From Ciona savignyi (Eukaryota; Chordata; Ascidiacea; Phlebobranchia; Cionidae): 64,000 nucleotides of DNA. The notes beneath the pieces are model-generated. The model ran no database searches. It worked only from the letters and a program-made list of their open reading frames with translations, and was not told the DNA's origin. Where the stretch lies: NCBI GenBank assembly GCA_000149265.1, contig CH003232.1, positions 378,846 to 442,845 of the forward strand, given 5' to 3'. Shown piece by piece: positions 44,879 to 57,201 of this stretch. A program made the translations under genes and the position numbers. Positions within the stretch are counted from its first letter, which is position 1; each line of letters starts with the position of its first letter.

Positions 44879-46952
44879 ATGGGTCCCATTTGGAAAAATG
44901 GGACACATATTGTTTTTGTCCGGCTTTTTTTTTTCTTTTTTTTTTTTTTTTTTCTTTTTTTTTCGTCAAACGCTTGACAGGCATGGCTTGTGGCAACGAC
45001 ATCTACCAAAAGGGTAATGGAATCGCAATAAAACTTTGTCGTGTGTTAGATCACATGGTCTAGATGTGCACGGATCAAAATTTTGCGGAATATACTGAGG
45101 GGAATTCCCCTGGGAGGTGAAAAACCAAAACGGTATCTTTTTTTTAAAAAAATAGCTTTCTTGGGCATAGCGCTTGAACAACTACTCCAATTTCAATTAG
45201 ATTTGGTAAACTGTAAGTGCATTAGCCACTGATATACCACTTAAAAGAATTAAAAAAATTACCCAGGGAAATACCCTAAAAATAAGATTTTGTTTTCAAA
45301 TCATGATTGTGACAGGTATGGCTTGTGGCAACGACACCTACCAGAAGGAGTAATGGAATGGCAATACAACTTAGTCATTTATTAAACAACATGGTCTAGA
45401 TGTGCATAAACCGAAATTTTGGGGCATATACCCAGGGGAATTCCCCTTGGAGGTGAAAAACCAAAACGGTATCTTTTTTTAAAAAAATTACCTTTTTTAG
45501 GCATAGCGCTTGAACGGCTACTCCAATTTCAATTAGATTTGGTAAACTGTAAGTGCATTAGCCACTGATATATCACTTAAAAGAATTTAAAAAATTACCT
45601 AGGGAAATACCCTAAAATAAGATTTTGTTTTTAAATCATGATTGTGACAGGCATGGCTTGTGTCAACGACACCTACCAGAAGGAGTAATGGAATGGCAAA
45701 ACAACTTTGTCATTTGTTAGACAACATGGTCTAGATATGCATAAGCCAAAATTTTGGGGCATATACCCAGGGGAATTCCCCTTGGAGGTGAAAAACCAAA
45801 ACGGTATCTTTTTTAAAAAAATTACCTTTTTTAGGCATAGCGCTTGAACGGCTACTCCAATTTCAATTAGATTTAGTAAACTGTAAGTGCATTAACCATT
45901 GATATATCCCTTGAAAGAATTAAAAAAATTACCCAGGGAAATACCCTAAAAATAAGATTTTGTTTTCAAATCATGATTGTGACAGGCATGGGTTGTACCA
46001 CCGACATCTATCAGAAGGAGTAATGGAATTGCAATAAAACTTTGTCATTTGTTAGACAACATGGCCTAGATTTGAAAAAAACTAAAATTTTGGGTAATAT
46101 ATCCAGGGGGATTCCCTGAGACGTTAAAAACCAAAACAATATTTTTTTCTAAAACATGAGCTTTTTGCGCATAGCTCTTCAACTGTAAATCCAGTTTGAA
46201 TCAGATTTGATAAAATGTAAGTGCATTAGTAACTGATTTAACACTTAAAAGAAATAAACAAATTACCTAGGAAAATACCCTAAAAATAAGCTTTTGTTGT
46301 CAAATCATGATTGTGACAGGCATGTCATGTCGCCCTGACATCTACAAGAAGAAAAAAAGGATGCTCAATCCAACTATTTTATTTGTTAGACAACATGGCC
46401 TAGATATGCAGAAACCAAAATTTTGGGTAATATATCTAGGGGAATTCCCCTGAGACGTTAATAACCAAAACGGTATTTTTTTCTAAAAATAGCTTTTTGC
46501 GCATATCGCTTAAACGGCAGCTCCAATTTGAATCAGATTTGGTAAAATGTTAGACATTAAACACTCTGTTCCAATTAAAAAAAATCATTTATTAGGGGTG
46601 TTTCCTTTGAAAACGCAGATATTTTCCTGAATTATGATTGTGACAGGCATGGCATATCGTACTAACATCTTCAACAAGGAGTCGACAAATCAGACAAGGA
46701 ATTGACTAATCAGAATAAAACATTAAGAATTGTTATACAACATAACCCACATAGGTAAAAACAGAAACGTACGTACTAAACCCAGTAGAAACTTATCTAA
46801 TAAACCCAGTAATTCCCTGAAACCACGAAAAACGCTTAAAAGAAAGCTTTTATTTAAAACATTTGTGGTGAAATGTTCGTAAATCTAACACGATTGTTCT
46901 TTTTTTATCTACACATGGAGAAGAAGTTTGGTTTGATAACTATGGGACCCAT
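44879..46952. repeat. Six-copy 335-bp satellite with ATGGGTCCCAT boundaries
   Basis: TGACAGGCATGGCTTGTGGC anchors lie at 44975, 45310, 45645, 45980, 46314 and 46641, a spacing of 335, 335, 335, 334 and 327. Units hold CAACATGGTCTAGATGTGCA, the palindrome GGGGAATTCCCC, AAAACCAAAACGGTAT and ACTCCAATTTCAATTAGATT. Copies 1-3 are close to each other and 4-6 more diverged. The array is bounded by ATGGGTCCCAT at 44879-44890 and its complement ATGGGACCCAT at 46942-46952, with a poly-T tract just inside the left end. Minus-strand short frames in the array are by-products of the repeat. Confidence 0.9.
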
Positions 46953-47621
46953 GCGTTTATGCTTGCAGAAACAAACTACATACTCAGTGTATAAAATACA
47001 AAATGTGGTTAGGGACCCTGTATAGCATGAATATATGGCATACAACATGTGTTTTACGAATGATGGTGGTTAAACACGTGGTTGACACTCTCTAGTATTC
47101 CAATTTACATTTAATTTGGCTGCGTCTGTCTGTACTTATATTAAAGAAATAATTTGTTTATATACACATTATTTAATTAATAAGTCTTTTATCATTGTCA
47201 TTTTGACGATTTTTTTCCACATTTTTTGAATTTTTTTGTCTAAATGTTTTTGGGGGGAAATGAAAATAAAATGAACTTTACTAAACTTGTCCCGAATTGC
47301 CCACTTTCTCCGCCGGCTATAAGCATTGTTTACCTTTCTAATTATCCGGATTTTGAAAGAATGAGTCAAGTTCTCTCTGTTTTGGGAAGACAACTAATTT
47401 AAGTATCGGGTTACCGGCCACAATAAACGATTCGCATATTTAAACCCCAGCATAGCCATATTTGAAGCGGGCTAAAAATCATGTTCGTCGATCCATGAAT
47501 TTCAAGCGAAAATTTTCTTGCAAAGGAAAATGCTCCAAATTCGCTGCAACTAGCGCATACGTTCAGTTTTCCACATTTATTTAGTAGTTGTTTCTTAGTT
47601 AATTTTAGTGTGATCTAACTA

Positions 47622-47690
47622 ACGACTGCCGTTTAGTCGTTTTTATGTTTTTTGTTAAAAATAATCTTCTTTACATTACAGGGAATAAAA
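47622..47690 (+). repeat. Dispersed repeat D, copy 3 (partial)
   Basis: ACGACTGCCGTTTAGTCG, then a T-rich tract. It matches the first half of the copies at 785 and 16918. Confidence 0.4.
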
Positions 47691-48276
47691 ATTAAAAACG
47701 TTTCTGTCATATTTTTATTCCTATAGTTTCTTATTAAAAGTTCGGTATCTTCTGTTGTTATTTATGATTTTGAATGTTTATATTTCAAAGTTGTCCATAT
47801 CCCGTATAATATGCTAAGTGGTTAATCTAACGCACACTGATGCTTAAATTAGGGTAATCCTGAGATTAAGGATAACCAATCGTGATGAGAATTAGCAGTT
47901 GTGCGGATTAGCAATTGCACTGGGAAATCCGTGAGATATTGTATTGATATTCGTTTGTACAGTAAGACGGTTTTGTCGGTCCAGTTAACAATAGTCGTAC
48001 ATACCAGAAAGACAAACATATGGCAAATTTAGCCAGTTAAGTTGTGTACGAGGTAGACAATTGGAAATGGTTGGGATAGTACATCAGGTAGTGTGCCTTT
48101 AGGTTTTTTTGCGTGGAAATGTATATGTTATAGATTGATCGCAGATAAACAGTTAAAATCAAATCCAGATTAAGCCACGTTCCGAGATAGGATTTGCAGT
48201 ACAGTGATCTTTATTTCTTTATTCGAATGAATAAATATTTAAATTTATTTTTACCTGGGAAGTAACTAATGATTTG

Positions 48277-48382
48277 TTTGTCTGGCTAAGTTTCAAAGAC
48301 ATGTTGCACTTGACTAAGACCGTTTTATTAAATAAGAAACGGTATATGAATCGATGGTGTTAACCTTTCGGTCACATAACCG
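48277..48382 (-). mobile_element. SINE family B copy, reverse
   Basis: GTCTGGCTAAGTTTCAAAGAC, TGACTAAGACCGTTTTATT, and the head complement GTGTTAACCTTTCGGTCACA. Confidence 0.7.
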
Positions 48383-49111
48383 TCCATTTTTGGCATTTTT
48401 AAAAGATTAAAGAATCGGAATAACGACACTTGTCAAGATCAGAAAACGACACTTGTCAAGATAAAACAGCCAGTTAGGCTTTCGTTTCGGATAAACCAGA
48501 TAAGATTAAATTATTTTTGCCACAGTCTAAACAGACACTTACCGTGTTACGTTACCCTGTTATGGGATTATCTAATTTCGCGTGGATAATCTGATAATGC
48601 TAAAACGGTGCGTTTTAAACTGTTTGCAGGATTGTAAGAAAAATTGTGCAACCCTTAAGATTGTATCATATCTTGGAGCGTTCTAATGACTACCAGTGGC
48701 CCTTTGACTATCATAATTAACTTTATAGAAACAAGGCAACCAAAAACTTCAAAACGAACTTTAAGTAACGCTTAAAATGCTCATTTCGTTGGAAATGCAA
48801 AAAAAGGCATCAAACGGTAAATTTCGAAGTATTTTTAGGATTTTGGGGGCTAATTAAGGAGGCTTAGACGTCGCGATTGTTATCGTAATTGTCTTAGCCT
48901 TAGAACGAGCGAGGAAATTGGAAAATCGTGTTGATGTTTCTACATTAGGACTGCACTACCGCTTAAAAACGTCTAACGCGAGTGTTGCAATTTGTCTTGG
49001 GGCCTGAAGCTGGATTTCGCCCGCATATTTCCCGCTGAGATAATACTCTCTAAAGACGACATAGCAGAAATCGTAAATTGTATGCAGGTCTGACGCTAGA
49101 ATTCTAAGTCG

Positions 49112-49115
<4 letters not shown>

Positions 49116-49155
<40 letters not shown>
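49116..49155. repeat. (TA)n(TG)n microsatellite
   Basis: A run of about 15 TA units followed by four to five TG units. Confidence 0.95.
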
Positions 49156-49378
49156 TGCCTCTGCACGATCTGTCCATTTATCAATGTCGTCCAGCTGGCC
49201 GTGTTGTAGCGATTCGAACCACCGACTGCAAGATGGTGGCATCGAAACCAACACGTTGCTAGTCGGTTATGCCTGCGCAAAATACTAAGTTGCTGCCCTA
49301 ACCGAGTGGAACGTTGTTTAAACTCTGTAGCAAACCCTTATACAGTCCAGGTTTAAACACTAGTCTCCTATCATTTAG

Positions 49379-49677
49379 TCCGACCGGTTAGTCTGGTGGT
49401 TTATTGCGACGTCTTAGAACCGAAAGGTTGTAGGTTCGAAACTAGTCGCTAGCTAGTCGGTTGTGTCATTGGGTAAGTCATTTAACGGACATTGCCTGAA
49501 ACCAGCGGATTAATGGCTTCTACTAAATTGAAGAAACGTGTAAATAATACACAACACACTGCAATAGCTCCGGTAACCCGATGGTGGGTGCGAGGTTATT
49601 TGACGATTGCCCGTGTATTAACCAACTTGGTTTTCCCATTCACGGGGATAAACATGAATTTCCTATTCTATTCTATT
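49379..49677 (+). mobile_element. SINE family A, full-length reference copy
   Basis: The best complete copy in the window: GTCCGACCGGTTAGTCTGG, box B GTAGGTTCGAAACTAGTCG, GGACATTGCCTGAAACCAGC, ACAACACACTGCAATAGCTC, GATTGCCCGTG, TTCACGGGGATAAACATGAA and a TTCCTATTCTATTC tail. Confidence 0.9.
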
Positions 49678-49825
49678 TATATTATTCAACTCATGTAACA
49701 CCATCAGCATTCTAAACTGTTCTGAGTTGAACTCTGTGTTCAAATAATGATCCCTGATAACCAAATAGCAACAGCAGATTAAGGCTTAGTTAGTTAGGAT
49801 AAGATGTGAATGTTTATCGTGTGTT

Positions 49826-49995
49826 GTGTATGATTTACTCGTTCCTTCAATTTGGTAGAACCCATTAATCTACTGGGTTCAGACAATGTCCGTTTAGTGC
49901 CTTGCCCAAGGTCACAACCGACAAGCTAGCGACCACTTTCGAACCTGCAACGCTTCAGCTAAAATGCGACACACAAACCAGACTAATCTGTATTT
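49826..49995 (-). mobile_element. SINE family A, reverse, 5' half
   Basis: CTCGTTCCTTCAATTTGGTAG, CATTAATCTACTGGGTTCAG, CACAACCGACAAGCTAGCGA and AACCAGACTAATC. The 3' half is missing. Lies 150 bp from a plus-strand full copy, so the two form an inverted pair. Confidence 0.8.
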
Positions 49996-50305
49996 AAATC
50001 GGCTATAAGTAATACTTTGGTTTAATTAATTTGTCCTGCAGTAGTAATGCCTTATGAACGGAAGTATAAGTGTTAAGTTGTAAATGGCATATGGCGTCCA
50101 ACTTTAGCATATGGTATGTGTGTGCGTTTATGTGGATTAAACTTTTCGACATATGTTTTGTGTAAGCAAAGTTGGTTGTAGGGTTATCAAGTATTTTATA
50201 AGTTAGTCATCTGTCTATACCTGGGCTATTTTATACTATCGTATTTAAAGGTTCTTATCATAGATTTTCCATATTTTCCATGAATCAACCTTGGTAAGGA
50301 TATGA

Positions 50306-50425
50306 TGTTCATGTTTATCTCCGTAAATGGGAAAACCAAGGGGGTTAAGCGACTAGTTGCGAAACTGTAACATTTTGGCTGAAAGGCGTCGCACTAAACC
50401 GTCAAACTAACCGTTCGGACTAAGC
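50306..50425 (-). mobile_element. SINE family A, reverse, internally deleted
   Basis: The tail complement GTTCATGTTTATCTCCGTAAA and GGGAAAACCAAGGGGGTTAA is fused to the head complement CGACTAGTTGCGAAACTG and CACTAAACCGTCAAACTAACC. The middle of the family consensus is absent. Confidence 0.75.
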
Positions 50426-50484
50426 ATGACATATACCCTTATTCACAGACAAAAAAGTATATACGAGTGCTTGCCGTAAATATA

Positions 50485-50600
50485 TGCACAAATCAACCTT
50501 GATAACCGCGCCACATGAAAAACCTTTGCCGCACAACACACATTTCCACACAAGTATATCCCAATATGCACACCACCTCTCCATATGCGTAAAATGTCCA
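50485..50600 (-). repeat. Diverged 76-bp satellite units
   Basis: CACAAATCAACCTTGATAACC, GCGCCACATG and TTTCCACACAAGTATATCCC, ATATGCACACCACCTCTCC. A further fragment follows at about 50800-50832. Confidence 0.6.
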
Positions 50601-51007
50601 CAGTCTTTAGTTTAGTTTAGTTTATTTATTTTTTGCCCTAGTATTTAAAAATGGCAAGCGAATAAAATACCGACACGGGAACAGGAAAATATGGCAAAAC
50701 GAACAGTCGTTAAAACACGTCATTGAAAAAAAGGATATAATTTAGTAAATATAGCGGACACGGCCGCCAAACCTAGGCGAAATCTTTACCTTACACACCC
50801 CTAAAATCGACCTTGATATGCGCACCACCTGTACTACCCAACCGTGTGCTCAACCCTAATCCAAAAAACGGTTTAATTTTCAGTGCTGACCGGCCTAGTT
50901 TTAAGCAGTGTTGCCAGACAAATAGGCGCCGAGATCGATTACTGACAGCTGGCCTTACACGGTTGGATATCGACCATCAGTGTCTAAGGCGTTAGCGTTT
51001 GAACAAG

Positions 51008-51315
51008 GCGGATTATGCGGCAGTGGCTTTTCTAGTTATTCTAATGAGTAGTAAAGTTTTTTCTTTGGAAAATGTTTATTTCCAAAGCCAGTCGTCGAAA
51101 AGGGCACAAGGCGTTTTCTTTGACAGTGACGTTTCTAGTGATTCTAATAGTTGAAAAAGTTTTTTCTTTGAAAAATGTTTATTTCCAAAGCCAGTCATCG
51201 AAAAAGGGTACACGGCGGATTATATGGCAGTGACTTTTCTAGTTATTCTAATAGTTGAAACATTTTTTTTTTTTTTGAAAAAGTTTATTTCCAAGGCCAG
51301 TCGTCGAAAAGGTAT
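51008..51315 (+). repeat. Three tandem copies of about 103 bp
   Basis: GGCGGATTATGCGGCAGTGG...TTATTTCCAAAGCCAGTCG, TCGAAAAGGG is repeated three times with starts near 51008, 51110 and 51212. The third copy has an expanded T-run. Confidence 0.8.
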
Positions 51316-51892
51316 TGTACATGCAAACTGGTTGTTGGTTAGTCTTTTGGTTTATTTTAGTTTATGTTTATTCAGAAGAGAAATAGGGTTTACGTTTAGC
51401 AAGAAAAAAAATCAGAGATGTTTTTAGAAATGATTAAAAACAAATGTATATTTTTTTAGTAAAAATCGTTAGACATTTATTTGAGTGAATATATTCAGAG
51501 ATATATACCCAGTGAACCCGTTCTTGGAACGTCGGAATAATCACCGATCCGATTCTTGCTTTTTTACAGACATTAGACCTTTTAGGGAACCTGTTGTTAG
51601 TAAGTACGATACAAAAGAGAAAACCTGTTTTTAAAAGTTTTAATCCCATTACTGTATATAAGGCCAGAATGCTAAGCGCGATTAATTCGTACACAGAATT
51701 ATACATCAAAAACAAACTTGAACAACCGATTTCGGGGTTGTAATATTTTAAACAAAAAATGAATAAAATGACACATGACATGTTTAAATAAATTACAAAT
51801 CATGATGTTGATTTATTTATAGTAAAACCTAAATTTTGTTAGTCGTTTTTTTTTGGTGTTTTCTAGTCACTTTTAAAACAAAAATAGTTGAT

Positions 51893-52012
51893 ATTGCAAT
51901 AGCTCCAGTAACCCGACGGTGGGCGCGAGGTGATCTGATGATTGCCTGTATGTCAACCCCCTTTGTTTCCCCATTCACGGGGATAAACATTAATATCTTA
52001 TCCCATCCTGTG
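51893..52012 (+). mobile_element. SINE family A, 3' end only
   Basis: GCAATAGCTCCAGTAACCCG, ACGGTGGGCGCGAGGTGATC, CATTCACGGGGATAAACATT and TATCTTATCCCATCC. A 5' truncated copy. Confidence 0.8.
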
Positions 52013-52539
52013 TAGATTGTAGAGGGTTATTGTATATAGAAGCGGCGCTATTCGTTTTAAATGTGTGCGAACTGAAAGTGTGCAAAAGGCAGCTTAAAAA
52101 AGATCCAATGTTTTCGTGCCTGTGCTATGGCAACGTTATTCCTTGTTTAGATTAACTTTCTCAAAATTCCTATCATGTCCTTTGTCATGCACACACCGTG
52201 CTTGGGAAAGTCACGCAAACGCCACGACATTTTCGTCAAAATGCGCGACACATTGTAGAGCGAGCTATCGCAAATTTTCACGCCAGGTTTTTAAGATTTT
52301 GCGTAAATGTTGGCGAATAGAAGCTTGAAAGGTTATGTTTGGGCAAACGCTCAATAGCGTGTAATTAATTGAAATATCATGAATTCGAATAAAGTGAATC
52401 TCTGAACAATCGAGCTATTCCAACAACGCTACCTGCGTATCAGCGCCACTTAAACAATATTTTAAAAACAGACCTCTGTAAATGCGCCTTTCCACATTTT
52501 AAACGTAATGTCCCGATAATCTATATATTATAGAAAAAA

Positions 52540-52640
52540 TAACCCTTAATAAGCGCGCCAACTGCCAATGTACTATTATCCACCGCACATATGGCTCGCT
52601 TATACAGCCGCAGTGTAGTTATCCAGTTAAGTATAATATT
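52540..52640. repeat. Minisatellite remnant, GGCTCGCTTATACAG type
   Basis: AATAAGCGCGCCAACTGCCA and CACATATGGCTCGCTTATAC resemble both the 76-bp unit and the 17.9-18.2 kb minisatellite, hinting that the two are related. Confidence 0.4.
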
Positions 52641-52869
52641 CCATTTAATGGTTAACCCAGACGGCGGTTAGACAGTTCACCTTACATCCAAAACAAAAAC
52701 CTGAAAGACAGTAGACCACAGCGATTGTATTTAGACAAGACAGCTAAATGTACGGTCTATTGGATTTCTATAGGACTATAAAGTTTGGATGTCTGTCCCG
52801 GTAAACCATCCGAACGAGAAAGTTGAAATCTAATTCAGTAGTTGCTGCAAAAGAATCTGCTAAGTTGGG

Positions 52870-53043
52870 ATAGGGAGAAAAATAAACTGTAGATTAAGCT
52901 GTTTATTTCTTGATTTTTCGATTATTTTTTAATCAAACAATTATTTTAGGATTTTAACTAAAAGATAAACTTTAGACAAAGCTGTTTATTTCTTGTTTTT
53001 CGATTATTTTTGAATTAGACAATTACTGAAGGATTTTAACTTA
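52870..53043 (+). repeat. Two tandem copies of about 87 bp
   Basis: AGCTGTTTATTTCTTG, TTTTTCGATTATTTTT and AGGATTTTAACTNA recur in order, with several substitutions between copies. Confidence 0.7.
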
Positions 53044-53974
53044 TTTTTTTGTCGTTACTGATAGAATGGTTAAATATTGCAACTAAAATGTGATTTATTA
53101 CTGTTTTTGCGGTGTTTCTAACTTTAATAACGTCTTAATGTGCGCCGTAAAACTTTCGTTTTCTAAAAATCTAAAAAAATTGATATTTTCAGACCATTTC
53201 CTACACGAAAAAGTAAAATATTGAAATAGGTATTTGGTGTTTTTCAAAAGAATTCTTGTAATAGTATTAGTGCCTTTTTTGATGTATTACTTTAGGCTCA
53301 AAACCAGGTCTAAAAAGTAATATATAACCACGAATGCCGTAATATTAAGTACATAATGTCGAAAACAGTACGATTTCTAATATGCTCTATTTTGCAGCAT
53401 TTTTTAGCTTAGCTAGTTATGTTTAAATTACTTTGCTAGTTTTGCCTTGTTTTCAAGCTTGCTTGTGCTGCTGCATTGTTGTACGTCACAATCGTTACTG
53501 TGACGTCATTGAAAGGAGGTTTATCGAAGGCTCAAGAATACGACAGACGGTAAGTTGTTATTATATCTCATGTACTTGGATAAGTGCTTTACCTTACCAA
53601 ATGTGAACTTGGATAAGCGCGCCAACTGACCATACGTGACGTATTTTCAAAGTCAGTGATAAAGTTACACAGATCAAACTTAATAACGACATATGTCGAT
53701 ATACTTTACCACACTAATCTAAGTTGACAAATACCCAATTTAAGCATTAAGAACAGAGACGTGTCAGTCGTCGAAAATTATCAGACATTAATTCGCCCTT
53801 TGATTTTAAGTGTGAACGACGCACGCCTTTTAAACTTACTAACCGATTTAAAGCCACCGTTGTGTTTTGACCTTTTAGCCCCGCCCCTTTTAAGTGAGCT
53901 GTCAATCAAAAGACGATTGACACGTATCAGAGGTGAAGTCAGCTGAGGTTTTTGATCAAAGGCTGAATCGATGT

Positions 53975-54410
53975 GTGAATAAGCTTACTGGATTATCGAA
54001 TGGTTTGTTAGGATTTGGTGTAAAGATGAGTTCGCTTATCAAAGTTGATTTGTGTGGAAATGTGTATGGTAGGGAGTTTGGAAATGTGGCACAGATGGAC
54101 AGGTGGTGTGCTTATCAAGGTTGATTTGTGTGGAAATGTGTCTGCTAGGGACTTTGGAAATCTGGCACAAATGGACAGGTGGTATGCTTATCAAGGTTGA
54201 TTTGTGTAGAAATGTGTATGGTAGGGACTTTAAAAATGTGGCACAGATGGACAGGTGGTGTGCTTATCAAGGTTGATTTGTGTAGAAATGTGTATGGTAG
54301 GGACTTTAAAAATGTGGCACAGATGGACAGGTGGTGTGCTTATCAAGGTTGATTTGTGTAGAAATGTGTATGGTAGGGACTTTGAAAATTTGGCACAGAG
54401 AGACAGACAA
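53975..54410 (+). repeat. 76-bp satellite array 1, forward
   Basis: CTTATCAAGGTTGATTTGTG starts at 54035 (variant), 54111, 54187, 54263 and 54339: an exact 76-bp period. Two neighbouring units are identical or nearly so, pointing to recent expansion. Unit: TGGAAATGTGTATGGTAGGG, ACTTTGGAAATGTGGCACAG, ATGGACAGGTGGTGTG. Confidence 0.92.
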
Positions 54411-54419
54411 AAGTGCATT

Positions 54420-54955
54420 TTTTTAAAAATACTTTTGGTAAATAGCTTGGAAGTACGGTGCAGGTATACTGGTTATATTTTTACTAATGCATGTATAATT
54501 ATATATACATGAACAACGCGATTTAAATATTTATTCATTATATACAAGTATAAATATAAAATTTACTGTTCCAGTAAAATAGCCCGTTTTTTTAACACAA
54601 CCAGAAATTTAACATTAGGTTATTGACAATAAAAATGCTATAAAATTCGGGGAGAGAAATTTCAAGTTGTTTTTACCTTCAATGACCTTCTATGACGTAA
54701 TAATCGATTTGTGAATACCGCGTGTTACGTATAGTAGAGCAATTAACCTTTACTCGAGACTTTTGAAGAGCCTTCGAAATATTTTACAAGGGTTTAGGAA
54801 CTTCGGGTGCCCACTTTATTATTGCACTTTACAGTTGTTCAATTGAGTTATAACATGTAAAGGTAAAGGGCTATGTTTTGGGTCTTTAGTTGGCGATTTT
54901 TGTTTCGTTTTCGGTTTAGATAAATGTAATCTGTAGTTTATATGTGAGGGCTTGG
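54420..54955. other. Spacer between the two 76-bp arrays
   Basis: AT-rich sequence with no repeat or frame of note. Confidence 0.5.
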
Positions 54956-54964
54956 TTTTGGTTT

Positions 54965-55185
54965 GCTGTCTTTTGTGTGGAAATGTTATGGTATGGATTT
55001 AGGAGATGTGGCACAGATGGACAGGTGGTGTGCTTATCAAGGTTGATTTGTGTGGAAATGTGTATGGTAGGGACTTTGGAAATGTGGCACAGATGGACAG
55101 GTGGTGTGCTTATCAAGGTTGATTTGTGTGGAAATGTGTATGGTAGAAACTTTGGAAATGTGGCGCAAATGGACAGGCGGTGCGT
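54965..55185 (+). repeat. 76-bp satellite array 2, forward
   Basis: Starts at 55033 and 55109, plus a partial unit on the left. Same consensus and orientation as array 1, separated by about 0.55 kb of unrelated DNA. Confidence 0.9.
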
Positions 55186-56715
55186 TTTTTTATCGGGTAA
55201 GCCGATTTTCCGTATTATTTTAAAAAGTTATAAATCCAATAATACCAAGCCCGTTTTACGTAGCGAAAGTCGGTTGAAAAGGAACGTAGGTGGTATCTCT
55301 TTTAGTAAATAATTAAATAAGTGTGACCGTAAATGGATTAATTCTCACTGACATGCAATTCGTGACGTATTTATTCAATTTGAAACGATTTCAGACAACT
55401 CTATACCGATTCAGCTTGCAGCGTTTCAGCAAAAGTTTTTGGGCATTTCGTGGTTTTTTTAATTTGGCTTTTTAAAATTTTTGTGGTTGATTTTCGTCGC
55501 ACAGTATTTTCTAGTTTTGGTTTAAGGCAATTTTAAAATAATGTTGGAAAATTAAAAAAAATACACTTTTTGTAGCGATTTGTTAGGATTATGGAATGTG
55601 TTTTAGCCAATTCTGCGTGTATGTTTATTCACAAATTTATTCTGGGTTAAAAACTAGACCTTTGAAACGTTAAACTCTATAAAGGATTTACCCTTACACA
55701 TTGATAATACTGGAAATCTTGTTATACGTTCTGTTATATAACTTGATTTGGTGAAATGATAATTTAAAGCAGACATTATTTGTGAATATTCAATTAAGGG
55801 ATCTCGACTATAGTCGATAAATATATATTCATTGCGATTCATTTAGTTATAAGTCTAAGTTGTCTAACATCGAAAAAACATACATTTTCGAGATTTTACT
55901 CGAAAAAAATATCATTTGTTGTAAGAAAGGAAAACACTCCCTTTTCGTTCGCTTTATAAAGCTCAGAAGTTCGATATGCGATTTTAAACGGATAAATAAA
56001 AATCGATACCGGATTAAAATTAAACCCGAATAAGCCAATAATGTGCCGCTCGCCAGTATTGGTTTTTAGAGCGGGTTTCTGAACAACAGATGCCGTTTTG
56101 GTAAAGTCTCAAATATTTTTTGTTTTTATGGGAAAAAGATTCTTAAGAAATTGAATATTTTATCGCCCCAAATTCAATTAGATTTATAGAATAGAGATAA
56201 TAACTCTACAAAGCAAGATTTAATGTTCAAATTAATCCCAAACTATATCAGTTTTATAGAATACAGCTAATAAGTCAACAAAGCTAGATTTTAAGATCAA
56301 ATTAAATAGTAAGGAGGTATATCACAGCTAAATTTATTGCGAGTTTTATTATTTGTTTAGTTTAGAAATTTACAGCTGAAATGTGGAGGTATAAACGTTT
56401 ATTATTTGTCGATATTTTGACGTTTTTCAAACATCAAAATCTCTAATTAAACCAACCAGCAACAGTACTTTATAACGGAGTTCATGTAAAAGGTGCGATT
56501 TTTATATTTTATAAACGTTATGTCGCCTAGAAAAATTCAAATTTTGTAGAATATCCAGAGACCAAAAAAATATCGTTGCTAATTTTTTTATGATTTTTTT
56601 TATTTTTTATATAAATTAAAGTTTTATAAGAAAATTAGATAGTTAGATGTAAATTATGTTTTCCCCCAACAACCGTATATTTACTAAAGCTAATGTTTTA
56701 CATTTTTGTTTAATT

Positions 56716-56818
56716 TACCGGATCTAGTTTCGAACCCAAGACCACTAGATCGAGGGCTCTCTTCGTGTTAATATCATTTCTGTAATTGATTCAGCTGCGT
56801 TAACCGTTCCGCTACACA
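56716..56818 (-). mobile_element. SINE family B copy, reverse
   Basis: TTACCGGATCTAGTTTCGAA, CCCAAGACCACTAG and the head complement CTGCGTTAACCGTTCCGCTA. Confidence 0.7.
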
Positions 56819-57201
56819 AACAACGATTTTGTATTAGTTTTTATTTATTCGTTTTATTTCTCTGTAATTCGCCGTCACGCAAAAACCATTGGCGCATTTG
56901 GACAAGTACTACCACTGCCTTAATGATGCAATACTCCGTCACGCGTAAACAACCAGGCGCTGTTAAGCAGGTAATACCACACTGACGCAATTTGCCAAAA
57001 ATGTAGGCATGGAAAAAAACATGTATTTACAAATCAAAATGTGACGCAAGTAAACAGCTATTACAACATAAAAAAACATCACGATTAAGCCTAAGGTGGC
57101 GCGGATAAGAAGGTACATTAGTACCATACTAAAGATAGGATAACATCAACACTCGTGCTTAACCAAGGCGGCCAGGGTTTTCAGACATTAGTTGTTTTGG
57201 T

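Larger units (their letters stand above)
46955..49375. other. Intergenic region without supported gene
   Basis: Contains part of dispersed repeat D (47622-47690), a 27-bp direct duplication at about 48418-48465 (CGACACTTGTCAAGAT), a family B SINE and a TA/TG microsatellite. Otherwise nothing recognisable. Confidence 0.5.

Noticed and set aside
44966-45181. Minus-strand frame in the 335-bp satellite
   Set aside because: Lies wholly in repeat units and is not kept open in the other copies.
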